Positions 1 to 6,540 of a stretch of 19,587 nt of DNA are shown piece after piece. How positions within the stretch are numbered: position 1 is the stretch's first letter; each line of letters starts with the position of its first letter. The notes below the pieces were generated by a model. The model searched no databases. It was not told the DNA's origin and saw only the letters and a list, made by a program, of their open reading frames with translations. Source of the stretch: a bacterium. Lineage in GTDB: Bacteria > UBA9089 > CG2-30-40-21 > SBAY01. The stretch is from assembly GCA_040757115.1 (NCBI GenBank), contig JBFLYA010000056.1, positions 1 through 19,587 of the forward strand, read 5' to 3'. A program made the translations under genes and the position numbers.

Positions 1-15
1 TAAAGAAGTAATCAT
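1..15 (-). CDS. 5' end of an unidentified gene leaving the window
   Basis: An ATG on the minus strand at 15-13 is preceded 7 nt upstream by an AAGGAG ribosome binding site (28-23). Further upstream lies a consensus promoter (94-66). Only five codons (M-I-T-S-L) are inside the window, so the product cannot be named. The start is supported by the ordered promoter, palindrome, ribosome site and ATG rather than by protein similarity. Confidence 0.5.
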
Positions 16-42
16 AATTGGTCTCCTTTTTATGTTAACTTT

Positions 43-58
43 AGTGGTATCAACCACT
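43..58 (-). promoter_or_regulatory. Possible operator: palindrome AGTGGT-N4-ACCACT
   Basis: Perfect 6-bp arms with a 4-nt centre sit at the predicted transcription start, between the -10 box and the ribosome binding site of the minus-strand gene. This is a usual place for a repressor operator. The regulator is unknown. Confidence 0.3.
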
Positions 59-65
59 TAGATAA

Positions 66-94
66 AGTATAGCATAGAAGGAGGCCAATGTCAA
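66..94 (-). promoter_or_regulatory. Consensus sigma-70 promoter (TTGACA-17-TATACT)
   Basis: Read on the minus strand, the -35 box TTGACA (94-89) and the -10 box TATACT (71-66) are separated by exactly 17 nt. The promoter drives the gene starting at 15. A short palindrome lies just downstream (43-58) and a longer AT-rich one just upstream (104-127), so both flanks carry possible operators. Confidence 0.65.
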
Positions 95-103
95 TCATTT
101 TTG

Positions 104-127
104 TTAAAAAATCTACAGATTTTTTAA
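104..127. promoter_or_regulatory. 24-bp near-perfect AT-rich palindrome
   Basis: Arms TTAAAAAATCT and AGATTTTTTAA are perfect 11-bp inverted repeats around a 2-nt centre. The palindrome lies just upstream of the -35 box of the minus-strand promoter and next to the point where MacB permease homology is lost. It could be an activator or operator site or a breakpoint scar. It is too G+C-poor for an ordinary intrinsic terminator. Confidence 0.3.
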
Positions 128-135
128 TAGATTAA

Positions 136-822
136 CTACTGATATATCAAGGGGTTAACGCTATTCTGGTTAGCTCACTTGCCGATTGCAGGTATAAATC
201 TACCATAAGTGTAGGTGAAGGAGGTCTAGCTTATTTACCTTTTACCACCTTTCAGAAAATATTCAAGACATTGTCACCCCAGATGATTTATGCTCAAGCA
301 ATAAACTCATCTTCTATAGAAGAGGCTTGTGCTCAAACTAAAAGGGTATTAATGTTTAGACATAAACAAAAAGGGGTAGAATTTGTTGCCCATTCGTTGG
401 TAGAAACACTTCAGGCTACTCAACGACTAATCAGATTAGCTACCTTAGTAATTGGCGGAATTGCGGCTATATCTTTGATAGTTGGAGGAATTGGAATAAT
501 GAACATAATGTTAGTTTCGGTTACAGAGAGGACTAAAGAGATAGGCATAAGATTAGCCATTGGAGCCAGAAAGAGGGATATTTTATGTCAATTTTTAATT
601 GAGGCAGTAGTATTAAGTGTAAGTGGTGGGGTAATTGGAATTATGGTAGGAATAATCATTGATTATTTCGTCGCACCATTATTTAACGTGCCTATAATAT
701 TCCCACTCTGGGCAATAATAGTAGGTTTTATATTTGCGGTCATTATTGGAATACTATCAGGATTTTACCCGGCTAAAAAGGCAGCAAACCTTACTCCGAT
801 TGAGGCATTGAGATATGAGTAA
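136..822 (+). pseudogene. MacB-type ABC transporter permease, 5'-truncated
   Basis: This is the C-terminal part of a MacB/FtsX-type permease, which normally has about 400 residues. The reading frame is open from 136, after a TAA at 133-135, with no good ATG or ribosome site. Recognisable homology begins near 208 with the end of the periplasmic domain (G-L-A-Y-L-P-F-T-T-F-Q). It is followed by three membrane helices, the family motif G-G-I-G-I-M-N-I-M-L-V-S-V-T-E-R-T, the E-I-G-I-R-L-A-I-G-A coupling region, and the usual ending A-x-L-x-P-I-E-A-L-R-Y-E. A TTG at 271 could start a 183-aa product, but the N-terminal helix and most of the periplasmic domain are missing. The matching ATPase follows 43 nt downstream, so the exporter is probably inactive. 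Confidence 0.8.
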
Positions 823-865
823 TCTGGAGACTGAATAACCAAAGAACTAAAGGATTGAAGAACAA

Positions 866-1552
866 ATGGATAAAGTAATCATCAGTTTAGAAAACATATC
901 AAAGATTTATAAATTAGGTAACAATGTCTATGTAGAGGCATTAAAGGATGTATCTGTAGAGATTAAAAAGGGTGAATTTGTGGCTATTATGGGTCCATCA
1001 GGTTCAGGTAAATCTACTCTCCTTAACATTATTGGTTGTCTGGATAGACCAACTCAAGGGGTTTACTTGTTAGAAGGAACAAATGTGTCTAAACTTTCAG
1101 ACAATCAACTTGCAGAGATAAGATTAAAGAAAATAGGTTTTGTCTTTCAAACATTCAATTTACTCAATAGATTTACTGCCTTACGAAATGTAGAATTACC
1201 TCTTATTTATACCGGTATTGACCGTAGAGATAGACAAAACCAGGCATTAAAATTATTAGAAAAAGTTGACCTGAAGATAAGGACAAATCATAAACCGACA
1301 GAATTATCAGGTGGAGAGGCACAACGAGTCGCAATTGCCAGGGCATTGGTTAATAACCCAGGGATTATATTAGCGGATGAACCAACCGGGAATTTAGATA
1401 CTAAAACCTCTACGGAAATTATGCAAATTTTTCAAAGACTTAACCAGGAAGGAATTACTATCCTTTTAATTACCCATAATGAACTAATTGCTAATTTTGC
1501 TCATAGGAAAATATCTCTTTTAGATGGTGAGATAAGTAAAGGACAAGCGTAG
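866..1552 (+). CDS. MacB/LolD-type ABC transporter ATP-binding protein
   Basis: A complete 228-aa ATPase subunit, the usual length for the MacB/LolD/FtsE class that powers mechanotransmission-type efflux or lipoprotein release at the inner membrane. Visible motifs in order: Walker A G-P-S-G-S-G-K-S (43-50), Q-loop F-Q-T-F-N (Q95), signature L-S-G-G-E-A-Q-R (147-154), Walker B I-I-L-A-D-E-P (D171/E172), D-loop region G-N-L-D, and the H-loop histidine at 204. All catalytic residues are present. It follows the truncated permease on the same strand after 43 nt, consistent with a former permease-ATPase operon. No periplasmic adaptor gene lies in the window, so the substrate is unknown. Confidence 0.93.
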   Translation: MDKVIISLENISKIYKLGNNVYVEALKDVSVEIKKGEFVAIMGPSGSGKSTLLNIIGCLDRPTQGVYLLEGTNVSKLSDNQLAEIRLKKIGFVFQTFNLLNRFTALRNVELPLIYTGIDRRDRQNQALKLLEKVDLKIRTNHKPTELSGGEAQRVAIARALVNNPGIILADEPTGNLDTKTSTEIMQIFQRLNQEGITILLITHNELIANFAHRKISLLDGEISKGQA

Positions 1553-1754
1553 TAAGTAGAGAAGGTAAGTAATAGCGAGTCTTTTTGTGTTTTCTTAAAC
1601 TGATAGGAATTTGATAATATGTAAAGATGGGCATCCTTTAATAGATTGACAGGTATGTTATACTGATATAACAAAATCTAAAAGGTAATGTCAAAAACTT
1701 TTACCTAAATTCCTTTTAACTCTCTATATTTTTAGACAGTTATGTAAATTGGGC

Positions 1755-1783
1755 TTGCCTCCCCCCATTTTTTGTGATATAAT
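1755..1783 (+). promoter_or_regulatory. Candidate promoter (TTGCCT-17-TATAAT) without a downstream gene
   Basis: A perfect -10 box TATAAT (1778-1783) lies 17 nt after TTGCCT (1755-1760). No open reading frame follows on the plus strand; the next gene is convergent. A short non-coding transcript is the simplest use. Confidence 0.35.
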
Positions 1784-1789
1784 GGGAAA

Positions 1790-1910
1790 AAATATATGTG
1801 TCTGGTTTCTCTCAAAACCACTAAAAGAGCAAGACAGCAGAATATTGTCTCTGGCATCATCGTTACAAAGAGAAAAACCTAATAAAAGTTTCCCAAAACA
1901 TATACCTTAA
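1790..1910 (+). ncRNA. Possible structured small RNA
   Basis: Downstream of the promoter at 1755-1783, TATATGT (1793-1799) can pair with ACATATA (1898-1904) to close a domain of about 110 nt. Inside it are two local hairpins: GGTTT/AAACC (about 1804-1819) and AGACA/TGTCT (about 1832-1850). No known riboswitch or 6S RNA signature is recognised. The rest of the 457-bp convergent intergenic stretch (1553-2009) holds no gene that can be supported. The call rests on hand pairing only. Confidence 0.2.
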
Positions 1911-2009
1911 TCTGTCAAAAAGCAACTTTTATCCATTTCCGATTTTTTCATAATTCTTTCATGTTATTTTTGACACTACCTTATGTCAACAGCCTGTCAA
2001 GGTTTGACT

Positions 2010-3329
2010 CTAAGCCACTAAGCCATATTCTTTTATTTTCTTCTGTAGGGTTTTACGGTCTACTCCAATGGCTTTGGCGGCTTTTGTCCGATTACCGCCA
2101 ACTTCCTGTAGGACTTTAATCAACAATTCCCGCTCAAGTTGTGCCTTTGCTTGATATACTGACTCTTTAAATGATAGATTCTTCTCTTTTGCCTTAATTA
2201 TATTATTTGGAATATCCTCAATATCTATTTTATCACCTTTAGCCAACACTACCATTCTTTCAACTACATTCTCAAGTTCTCGAATATTTCCAAACCAATC
2301 ATATGAAGTCAATAATTCTTGTGCCTCTTTTGTAATCCCAAGTATATTTTTATTAGTCCGAAGATTAAATATCTTTAAAAAATGCTCTAATAAAATAGGA
2401 ATGTCATCCTTTCTTTCTCGCAAAGGAGGTAAAAATATTGGGACAACATTTAGTCGATAGAACAATTCTTCTCTATATTTTCCTTCTTTAACCGCCTTTT
2501 CTAAATCACGATTAGTAGCGGCAATAACCTTGACATCTACTTTGATAGTTTTAGTGCCTCCAACTCGTTCAAACTCCCTTTCTTGCAACACACGCAGTAA
2601 CTTAATCTGCATAGGTATATCCATCTCTCCCACCTCATCTAAAAATATAGTTCCTGTATTAGCCAGTTCAAATCTACCCAGTCGTTGGTTTATTGCCCCT
2701 GTAAATGCACCCTTTTCATGTCCAAATAATTCACTCTCTAATAGATTTTCTGGTAATGCCACACAATTAACTGGTATAAAAGGTTTATCTTGCCGCAGAC
2801 TTAATCGATGTATTGCCTTTGCCACTAACTCTTTACCTGTCCCGGTCTCGCCTCTAATCAGAACAGTAGTATCGGTTTTAGCTACCTGGTTAATTAATTC
2901 ATGTATCTCTTTTATCTTTTGACTTTTGCCAATAATCTCGTCAAACTTTGCCTCTTTTTTTATTTCTTTATGTAGTTGAAGTGCCTTTGAAACAACTATG
3001 GTTATCTCATCTAATTCAAAAGGTTTGGTGATATAATCATAAGCCCCTTGTTTCATTGCCTCAATTGCTGTCTTAAGAGTTCCAAAGGCAGTAATCATAA
3101 TCACAATTACATCCGGGGAGATTTTCTTAGCCCTTTTTAAAAGCTCTAATCCGTCCATCTGAGGCATCTTTAAATCAGTAATTATTAATGAGAACTCCTG
3201 TATTGGTTTATTTAGTGCCTCTTGCCCATTCTTGGCAGTAGTTACTAAGTAACCTTCTTTAGTAAGAATAGTAACTAATGCATTGCGAATTTTTTCCTCA
3301 TCCTCTACTACTAAAATCTTTTTCTTCAT
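2010..3329 (-). CDS. Sigma-54-dependent response regulator, NtrC/AtoC family
   Basis: A complete 439-aa activator of sigma-54 RNA polymerase. The N-terminal receiver (about 1-120) has acidic E9/D10, the phospho-acceptor D52 in T-D-L-K-M-P, and K102 in T-K-P-F. The central AAA+ domain (about 130-370) has Walker A G-E-T-G-T-G-K-E (160-167), the sigma-54 contact loop G-A-F-T-G-A (207-212), Walker B I-F-L-D-E (to D231/E232), and arginines in P-L-R-E-R. A Fis-type helix-turn-helix closes the protein (about 398-435, N-R-T-K-A-A-K-A-I-G). An AAGGA site precedes the ATG by 9-10 nt. No kinase is adjacent. The soluble kinase at 6541-7302 is on the same strand about 3.2 kb upstream, separated by elements and relics, so it could be a displaced partner. 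Target genes are unknown. Confidence 0.95.
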   Translation of the reverse strand: MKKKILVVEDEEKIRNALVTILTKEGYLVTTAKNGQEALNKPIQEFSLIITDLKMPQMDGLELLKRAKKISPDVIVIMITAFGTLKTAIEAMKQGAYDYITKPFELDEITIVVSKALQLHKEIKKEAKFDEIIGKSQKIKEIHELINQVAKTDTTVLIRGETGTGKELVAKAIHRLSLRQDKPFIPVNCVALPENLLESELFGHEKGAFTGAINQRLGRFELANTGTIFLDEVGEMDIPMQIKLLRVLQEREFERVGGTKTIKVDVKVIAATNRDLEKAVKEGKYREELFYRLNVVPIFLPPLRERKDDIPILLEHFLKIFNLRTNKNILGITKEAQELLTSYDWFGNIRELENVVERMVVLAKGDKIDIEDIPNNIIKAKEKNLSFKESVYQAKAQLERELLIKVLQEVGGNRTKAAKAIGVDRKTLQKKIKEYGLVA

Positions 3330-3352
3330 CCTGGATTATCCTTAAAAAATTA

Positions 3353-3395
3353 GTAATTATTCAGGTGTAAGCAAGGAAAAATGGAAAAGTTGGAA
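3353..3395 (+). repeat. Solo arm of a GTAA(N3)TTCAGG element
   Basis: GTAATTATTCAGG (3353-3365) followed by a G/A-rich stretch resembles the left arm of the element at 5494-6182, which also has GTGTAA-CAAGGA-AAATGG-like text. No matching right arm is seen, and it abuts the end of the next element at 3396. It lies just upstream of the NtrC-type gene and probably marks a truncated insertion. Confidence 0.5.
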
Positions 3396-3399
3396 GTAA

Positions 3400-3818
3400 C
3401 TATTCACCACGAAGAGCACGAAGGACACGAAGATTGGACAGAACAAATCTCTTTATGCCTTCTTTCAATCTTTCCACATTGAAATTTATCAATAGATCAA
3501 CCTTGATATTTGCCAATTTCATATATGGTAATGGGTCAGTGAAATGGGGGATTCTCCTGAAAGTAGGAAGTAGGAGAGTAGGAAAGTAGGAAAGGGGGAG
3601 ACATTACCCCCAGAAGAGGAATACCGGGCACATCCTTTAGCCCTTTCCTACTTACCTACTACCTACTTGCCTACTATTTTCATTGCTCTGTCCTCCGCAG
3701 GTTAATGTTCATTCCCCCAAATAACTGACTTATTACCATATATGTCAATATTTGAGCTTCATGAATTCGATAATTCATCAAATTTCACTTCGTGCTCTCC
3801 GTGCCCTTCGTGGTGAAT
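3400..3818 (-). pseudogene. GxxExxY family protein, middle lost (copy 1)
   Basis: GxxExxY proteins are small members of the PD-(D/E)XK nuclease-like superfamily (about 125-135 aa) of unknown function. Only the two ends remain. The N-terminal piece (3818-3762) reads I-H-H-E-G-H-G-E-H-E-V-K-F-D-E-L-S-N and then stops. The C-terminal piece (3522-3400) contains L-L-I-N-F-N-V and ends R-V-L-R-A-L-R-G-E before a TAG. The core with the GxxExxY and E-x-K motifs is missing and replaced by a palindromic insertion. The first residues of the N-piece and the last residues of the C-piece are encoded by the terminal repeats of the surrounding element, which explains the odd HEGHGEHE head and RVLRALRGE tail. 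Confidence 0.75.
3520..3744. repeat. Palindromic insertion inside GxxExxY copy 1
   Basis: Terminal inverted repeats CATATATGGTAAT (3520-3532) and ATTACCATATATG (3732-3744) enclose inner G/A-rich and C/T-rich arms built from GTAGGAAA-like units (about 3558-3595 and 3641-3676). A long hairpin is possible. It takes the place of the middle of the GxxExxY gene, so insertion was accompanied by deletion. No coding potential is seen. Confidence 0.55.
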
Positions 3819-3820
3819 AG

Positions 3821-3957
3821 TTACACTACCTTTAACAGTAATCGGTTTTCTTCATATCCTTTTACCACAAGATGGCTATCGTGAAATACTTTGATGGTCT
3901 CTTATTCACGAAATCAAACCCTAAATCTCCACTTTCATCAAGATATAAGTATAGCAT
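3821..3957 (-). pseudogene. DUF3800 protein, N-terminal fragment with frameshift
   Basis: From ATG 3957, after a GGAAGG ribosome site, the frame reads M-L-Y-L-Y-L-D-E-S-G-D-L-G-F-D-F and then K-Y-F-T-I-A-I-L. This is the diagnostic start of DUF3800 proteins, whose Y-L-D-E-S-G-D motif resembles RNase H-fold active sites. A TAA comes 31 codons in. The expected continuation (I-L-V-V-K-G-Y-E-E-N-R) appears in another frame immediately before it, so one frameshift broke the gene. It then ends at the edge of the repeat element at 3824. Family proteins usually exceed 200 residues, so this is a short 5' relic. Between it and the hsdR fragment (3958-4153) nothing recognisable is seen. Confidence 0.7.
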
Positions 3958-4153
3958 CTATACCTTCCTTACCTTTCTCTTTATAGGACGCAGATGACCG
4001 CAGATTGTCAGGATAAAGAGGATGATGTCAAGCAATTCAATTTCGGCTCTCTTATGAGCCTGTGCCTCTTTGACCTGAACGAATCAATAAATTCAAGAAC
4101 GCCTCCTTAAATCCCCCTTTATCTTCTCCTTTCCCTTCGCTTATCTCCCTTCC

Positions 4154-4258
4154 TTAAGAGTTGAATAATATGGCGATGGGACGGTGGGATATACTCTGTT
4201 CTTTGAGATAGTTTGCTGTTGTCTGTTGCACCAGTGTGTCTTCATTTAAAGAAGTCAT
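4154..4258 (-). pseudogene. hsdR: hsdR, first ~21 codons only (type I restriction endonuclease)
   Basis: The frame M-T-S-L-N-E-D-T-L-V-Q-Q-T-T-A-N-Y-L-K-E-Q is the standard start of HsdR, the ATP-dependent motor/nuclease subunit of type I restriction systems, normally about 1000 residues. Homology stops after about 21 codons; an unrelated tail leads to TAA at 4156-4154. Its ATG overlaps the rhuM stop codon as ATGA, typical of a translationally coupled operon, so the order was hsdS-rhuM-hsdR. The rest of hsdR is absent, so restriction activity from this locus is lost. Confidence 0.8.
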
Positions 4259-5301
4259 AGTTTTTCCCTTTTAGTTTCAAGTAATTTTTTAACCTCTCGG
4301 TCAAAGTCGGATTCAAAGAGCCGATCTTGAACAATCCTATATTTTTCGTATTCGCTTTCCGCTAAAGCAAGGGCTACTTCATGGCTGATTTTACCGCTAT
4401 CTTGTAAAATTTCCTTTTCATTGAATTGCAAGAAAGCATCCAGCTTTTCCACCCAATCTTTCATATACATAACAATGCCTTTTTGCGCCTGCATTTCAGC
4501 ATAGTCCAGATACATCGTTACAATACGGTTAAGGCTGTCTAACTCCTTTTCGTTTAAATAATTTTTGGCTATGCCTACATCCATTTTGCGGATTGCTCCT
4601 TTGGGGCTGTTTTTCCAGGAGGTTAACCCCATATTAGGCTTTTTGCTGTCAACTCTCTGGTAAATAATTTCCGCAGCAGTCTGGCCGCTTATCGCAAAGT
4701 GTAATTTATTCTGCACCGTGGCAAAAAACTGTTTGGTTATATCGGTATTGGGATCATAATCAGCGCTGCATTGAGCGTAAATATCCGTGATCTTTTGATA
4801 GAACCTCCGCTCGCTGCTGCGGATATTTCTGATGCGTGCCAGTTGTTCTTCAAAATAATCCTGTCCAAAAATATTGTTTGGATTTTTCAACCGCTCATCA
4901 TCCATAGCAAAGCCTTTAATGATGTATTCCTTGAGCACCTGCGTCGCCCATTTCCTAAAATGCGTTGCTCTTAGCGAATTGACCCGATAACCTATGGATA
5001 TAATTGCGTCAAGGTTATAAAACTCTACTTTTCTTGATACTTGTCTTTGACCCTCTTTTTGAACTTGTGCAATTTTTACACAAGTTGAATCTTTATTCAG
5101 TTCGCCTTCAGAAAAAATGTTTAGAAGATGTTTGGTAACCACACTTCTGTCCACATCAAAAAGCTCGGCAATCTTTGCCTGTGTGAGCCACACGGTTTCA
5201 TCGCGTAAGAATATCTCCACCTTTACCTTACCGTTTGGCGCGGTGTAGAGCAAAAATTCCGTGAAGCTGTTTTGTGGAACAATCTGCTTGTTTCTTCCCA
5301 T
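4255..5301 (-). CDS. rhuM: RhuM family protein associated with type I restriction operons
   Basis: A complete 348-aa member of the RhuM family, first noted in Salmonella pathogenicity island 3 and often found inside type I restriction-modification operons. The N-terminal region (about 25-115) looks like a winged-helix DNA-binding segment, with W-L-T-Q-A-K-I-A-E-L-F-D-V-D-R-S-V-V-T-K-H and the family motif V-E-F-Y-N-L-D-A-I-I-S-I-G-Y-R-V-N-S. The conserved F-R-K-W-A-T-Q-V-L-K-E-Y follows. The C-terminal half is helical and ends in a charged tail. It starts 3 nt after the hsdS stop and overlaps the hsdR start, so it was co-transcribed with both. It is the only intact gene left in that operon. 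Its biochemical role is unknown. Confidence 0.9.
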   Translation of the reverse strand: MGRNKQIVPQNSFTEFLLYTAPNGKVKVEIFLRDETVWLTQAKIAELFDVDRSVVTKHLLNIFSEGELNKDSTCVKIAQVQKEGQRQVSRKVEFYNLDAIISIGYRVNSLRATHFRKWATQVLKEYIIKGFAMDDERLKNPNNIFGQDYFEEQLARIRNIRSSERRFYQKITDIYAQCSADYDPNTDITKQFFATVQNKLHFAISGQTAAEIIYQRVDSKKPNMGLTSWKNSPKGAIRKMDVGIAKNYLNEKELDSLNRIVTMYLDYAEMQAQKGIVMYMKDWVEKLDAFLQFNEKEILQDSGKISHEVALALAESEYEKYRIVQDRLFESDFDREVKKLLETKREKL

Positions 5302-5304
5302 TCT

Positions 5305-5493
5305 TTACACCTCGATTTCTCCACTCATCAGCCGCGGCAGGAGCAAATCGCGGGCTTGAGCGAGTTTTTGGTTTTGGTCAAACAAAGTCAGAATTTCATC
5401 GATCATGGGTTCAACAATTGCGCCGAATTTATCGATTGGGATAATTATCACTATATTTGGCTCACGGTCATCTTGAACCTTTAAAATATGTTT
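5305..5493 (-). pseudogene. hsdS: hsdS, C-terminal fragment (type I specificity subunit)
   Basis: The frame ends with A-R-D-L-L-L-P-R-L-M-S-G-E-I-E-V-stop, the signature C-terminus of HsdS, preceded by the helical conserved region (F-G-A-I-V-E-P-M-I-D-E-I). HsdS determines the DNA sequence recognised by type I systems and normally has about 400 residues with two target-recognition domains. Here only about 60 codons remain, cut at 5493/5494 exactly where the GxxExxY-carrying element begins. The stop lies 3 nt before rhuM. Confidence 0.82.
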
Positions 5494-5566
5494 GTAACCG
5501 TTCAGGGCTATACATTAGAAGTGTAAACAAGGAGAAATGGGGAAAAGGGAGAACTGGAGAAATGGC

Positions 5567-6140
5567 TCAAACTTTTTCTTGCTCCACCCTTCGGACATCA
5601 ATCCTGGAATCTGCGAAATTTACCAGTAACCCTATTTCTTTATCCACTGCTCTAATGTATAATCTAACCTGATTATAATACTTCCCACTTATCTCCTCAA
5701 CAGTTTTAATCTCTACCACAATCTCATCTTCAACAAAAAGATCAAGTCTATGAATCCCAACCTCAACACCTTGATAGAATATCTTGACTTCTTTTTCTGA
5801 TTCAAAGATGATGTTGTGTCTTGCAAACTCAACCTTCAAAGCATTGTGATAGATGCTCTCCAGAAAACCAGGTCCTAATGTCGTGTTGAACAAATAACGC
5901 ACGGAATTCGATTCTGGTAACTGGTGATTGGTAACTGGTAATTAAATACCGTTGGGCTGAGCTCAGGACGAAACTATTTAACCAATTACCAATTACCAGT
6001 TACCAATTATCCGTTTGCAGGTTACGAAACCTGATGATGCCCCGTGCAAAACTTACTCAACACGACACTAACTTTTTATGGACATTAATACAGGCATTAA
6101 TAATCCTATCAGTTAACTCTTCTTTTCTCCATTTCTCCAT
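5567..6140 (-). pseudogene. GxxExxY family protein split by a 189-bp insertion (copy 2)
   Basis: From ATG 6140, with AAGGAGAAAGGGAG just upstream, the frame reads M-E-K-W-R-K-E-E-L-T-D-R-I-I-N-A-C-I-N-V-H-K-K-L. It is then interrupted by the element at 5879-6067. Removing that element and one copy of its CTAA duplication restores H-K-K-L-G-P-G-F-L-E-S-I-Y without a frameshift, giving a 126-aa protein of normal length. The name motif G-x-x-E-x-x-Y is G-F-L-E-S-I-Y. The nuclease-like core R-L-D-L-F-V...V-V-E-I-K supplies the D and E-x-K residues of the PD-(D/E)XK fold. As it stands, a 111-residue piece starting at GTG 5902 could be made. Cellular role unknown. Confidence 0.85.
5879..6067. mobile_element. 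189-bp MITE-like element with 4-bp target duplication CTAA
   Basis: Terminal inverted repeats TGTCGTGTTGA (5879-5889) and TCAACACGACA (6057-6067), extending inward to GCACGG/CCGTGC, are flanked by CTAA on both sides (5875-5878; 6068-6071). The interior has a second palindrome built of GGTAACTGGT/ACCAGTTACC units and no coding potential. It interrupts GxxExxY copy 2 exactly between codons for L and G. Its ends and 4-bp duplication differ from the GTAA family, so a different transposase is implied. Confidence 0.8.
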
Positions 6141-6191
6141 CTTCTCCCTTTCTCCTTATTTTTATCCTACCTGAACCCTTACAAAAAATTG

Positions 6192-6406
6192 GTAACTATT
6201 CACCATTCACAATTTCTTCCCTAAATTTCCTTAATAATGGTGAATTGTGAATTGTCAATTGTGAATGGTGAATTATCACTCTTCACGGTGTTAAGCAAAC
6301 CTGGTCCAAGAGTTCGATGCACCGCTATAGCGCATCCAATGACTCTATTCGATAATTCATCAAATTTCACTTCGTGCTCTCCGTGTCCTTCGTGGTGAAT
6401 AATTAC
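6192..6406. mobile_element. GTAA(N3)TTCACC element with residual GxxExxY start
   Basis: Ends GTAACTATTCACC (6192-6204) and, inward from the right, GTAATTATTCACC (6406-6394). AAAAATT lies outside each end (6184-6190; 6408-6414), separated from the GTAA by one base, which looks like a slightly altered 8-bp target duplication. Inside are the CACGAAG arm and N-terminus of a GxxExxY gene, plus a TTCACCATTCACAATT palindrome (to 6279). It appears to be an internally deleted passenger-carrying element, one step from a MITE. Confidence 0.55.
6221..6406 (-). pseudogene. GxxExxY family protein, N-terminal third only (copy 3)
   Basis: The frame reads H-H-E-G-H-G-E-H-E-V-K-F-D-E-L-S-N-R-V-I-G-C-A-I-A-V-H-R-T-L-G-P-G-L-L, the N-terminal part of a GxxExxY protein up to the residues before the name motif. 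It then runs into palindromic repeat sequence and stops at 6223-6221. There is no ATG; the frame opens within the terminal repeat. The first 18 residues match copy 1 almost exactly, so copies 1 and 3 belong to the same element subfamily. Confidence 0.75.
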
Positions 6407-6428
6407 CAAAAATTATAAATATCAATTT

Positions 6429-6534
6429 TGGAGTGCGAGAGTAGGAGAGATATTATCTACTTGCTCTATCTTTGGCAGACCAAAGCCTTACTTCTGCGGT
6501 AACCCTCAAAGCGGTGGCAAGCCACAGCACTCCA
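6429..6534. repeat. Palindromic element with TGGAGTGC ends
   Basis: TGGAGTGC (6429-6436) and GCACTCCA (6527-6534) bound a 106-bp non-coding stretch that includes AAAGCGGTGGCAAGCCACAG near its right end. It lies just downstream of the histidine kinase stop at 6541. Single copy in this window; G+C-richer than its surroundings. It could also act as a bidirectional terminator. Confidence 0.5.
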
Positions 6535-6540
6535 TAAACC

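Larger units (their letters stand above)
3396..3824. mobile_element. Inverted-repeat element with broken GxxExxY passenger (CACGAAG arms)
   Basis: Ends are GTAACTATTCACC (3396-3408) and its exact complement (3812-3824), continuing inward as CACGAAG-type tandem heptamers on both sides. The ends share the GTAA(N3)TTCA core of the elements at 7324 and 8734. Between the arms lie the two ends of a GxxExxY gene on the minus strand and an inner palindromic insertion (3520-3744). No transposase is encoded. Flanking 8-mers do not match, so a target duplication is not visible here. Confidence 0.6.
5494..6182. mobile_element. GxxExxY-carrying element with GTAA(N2)GTTCAGG ends
   Basis: Left end GTAACCGTTCAGG (5494-5506) and right end, read inward, GTAAGGGTTCAGG (6182-6170) are followed on both sides by similar purine-rich arms (AAGGAGAAA...). 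The same ends bound the gene-free 237-bp element at 7324-7560. The single cargo is a GxxExxY gene whose start codon and ribosome site lie in the right arm and whose stop codon abuts the left arm. Insertion truncated hsdS. No transposase and no matching 8-bp target duplication are seen (left ATATGTTT, right AAAAAATT). Confidence 0.65.

Noticed and set aside
1996-2008. GTCAA-GGT-TTGAC hairpin after the NtrC stop as a terminator
   Set aside because: Only five base pairs and no following T-run on the minus strand; similar TGTCAA/TTGACA words recur nearby, so it is probably repeat text.
2530-2922. 130-aa plus-strand frame
   Set aside because: Antisense shadow of the NtrC AAA+ domain, with no ribosome site and low-complexity serine/leucine content.
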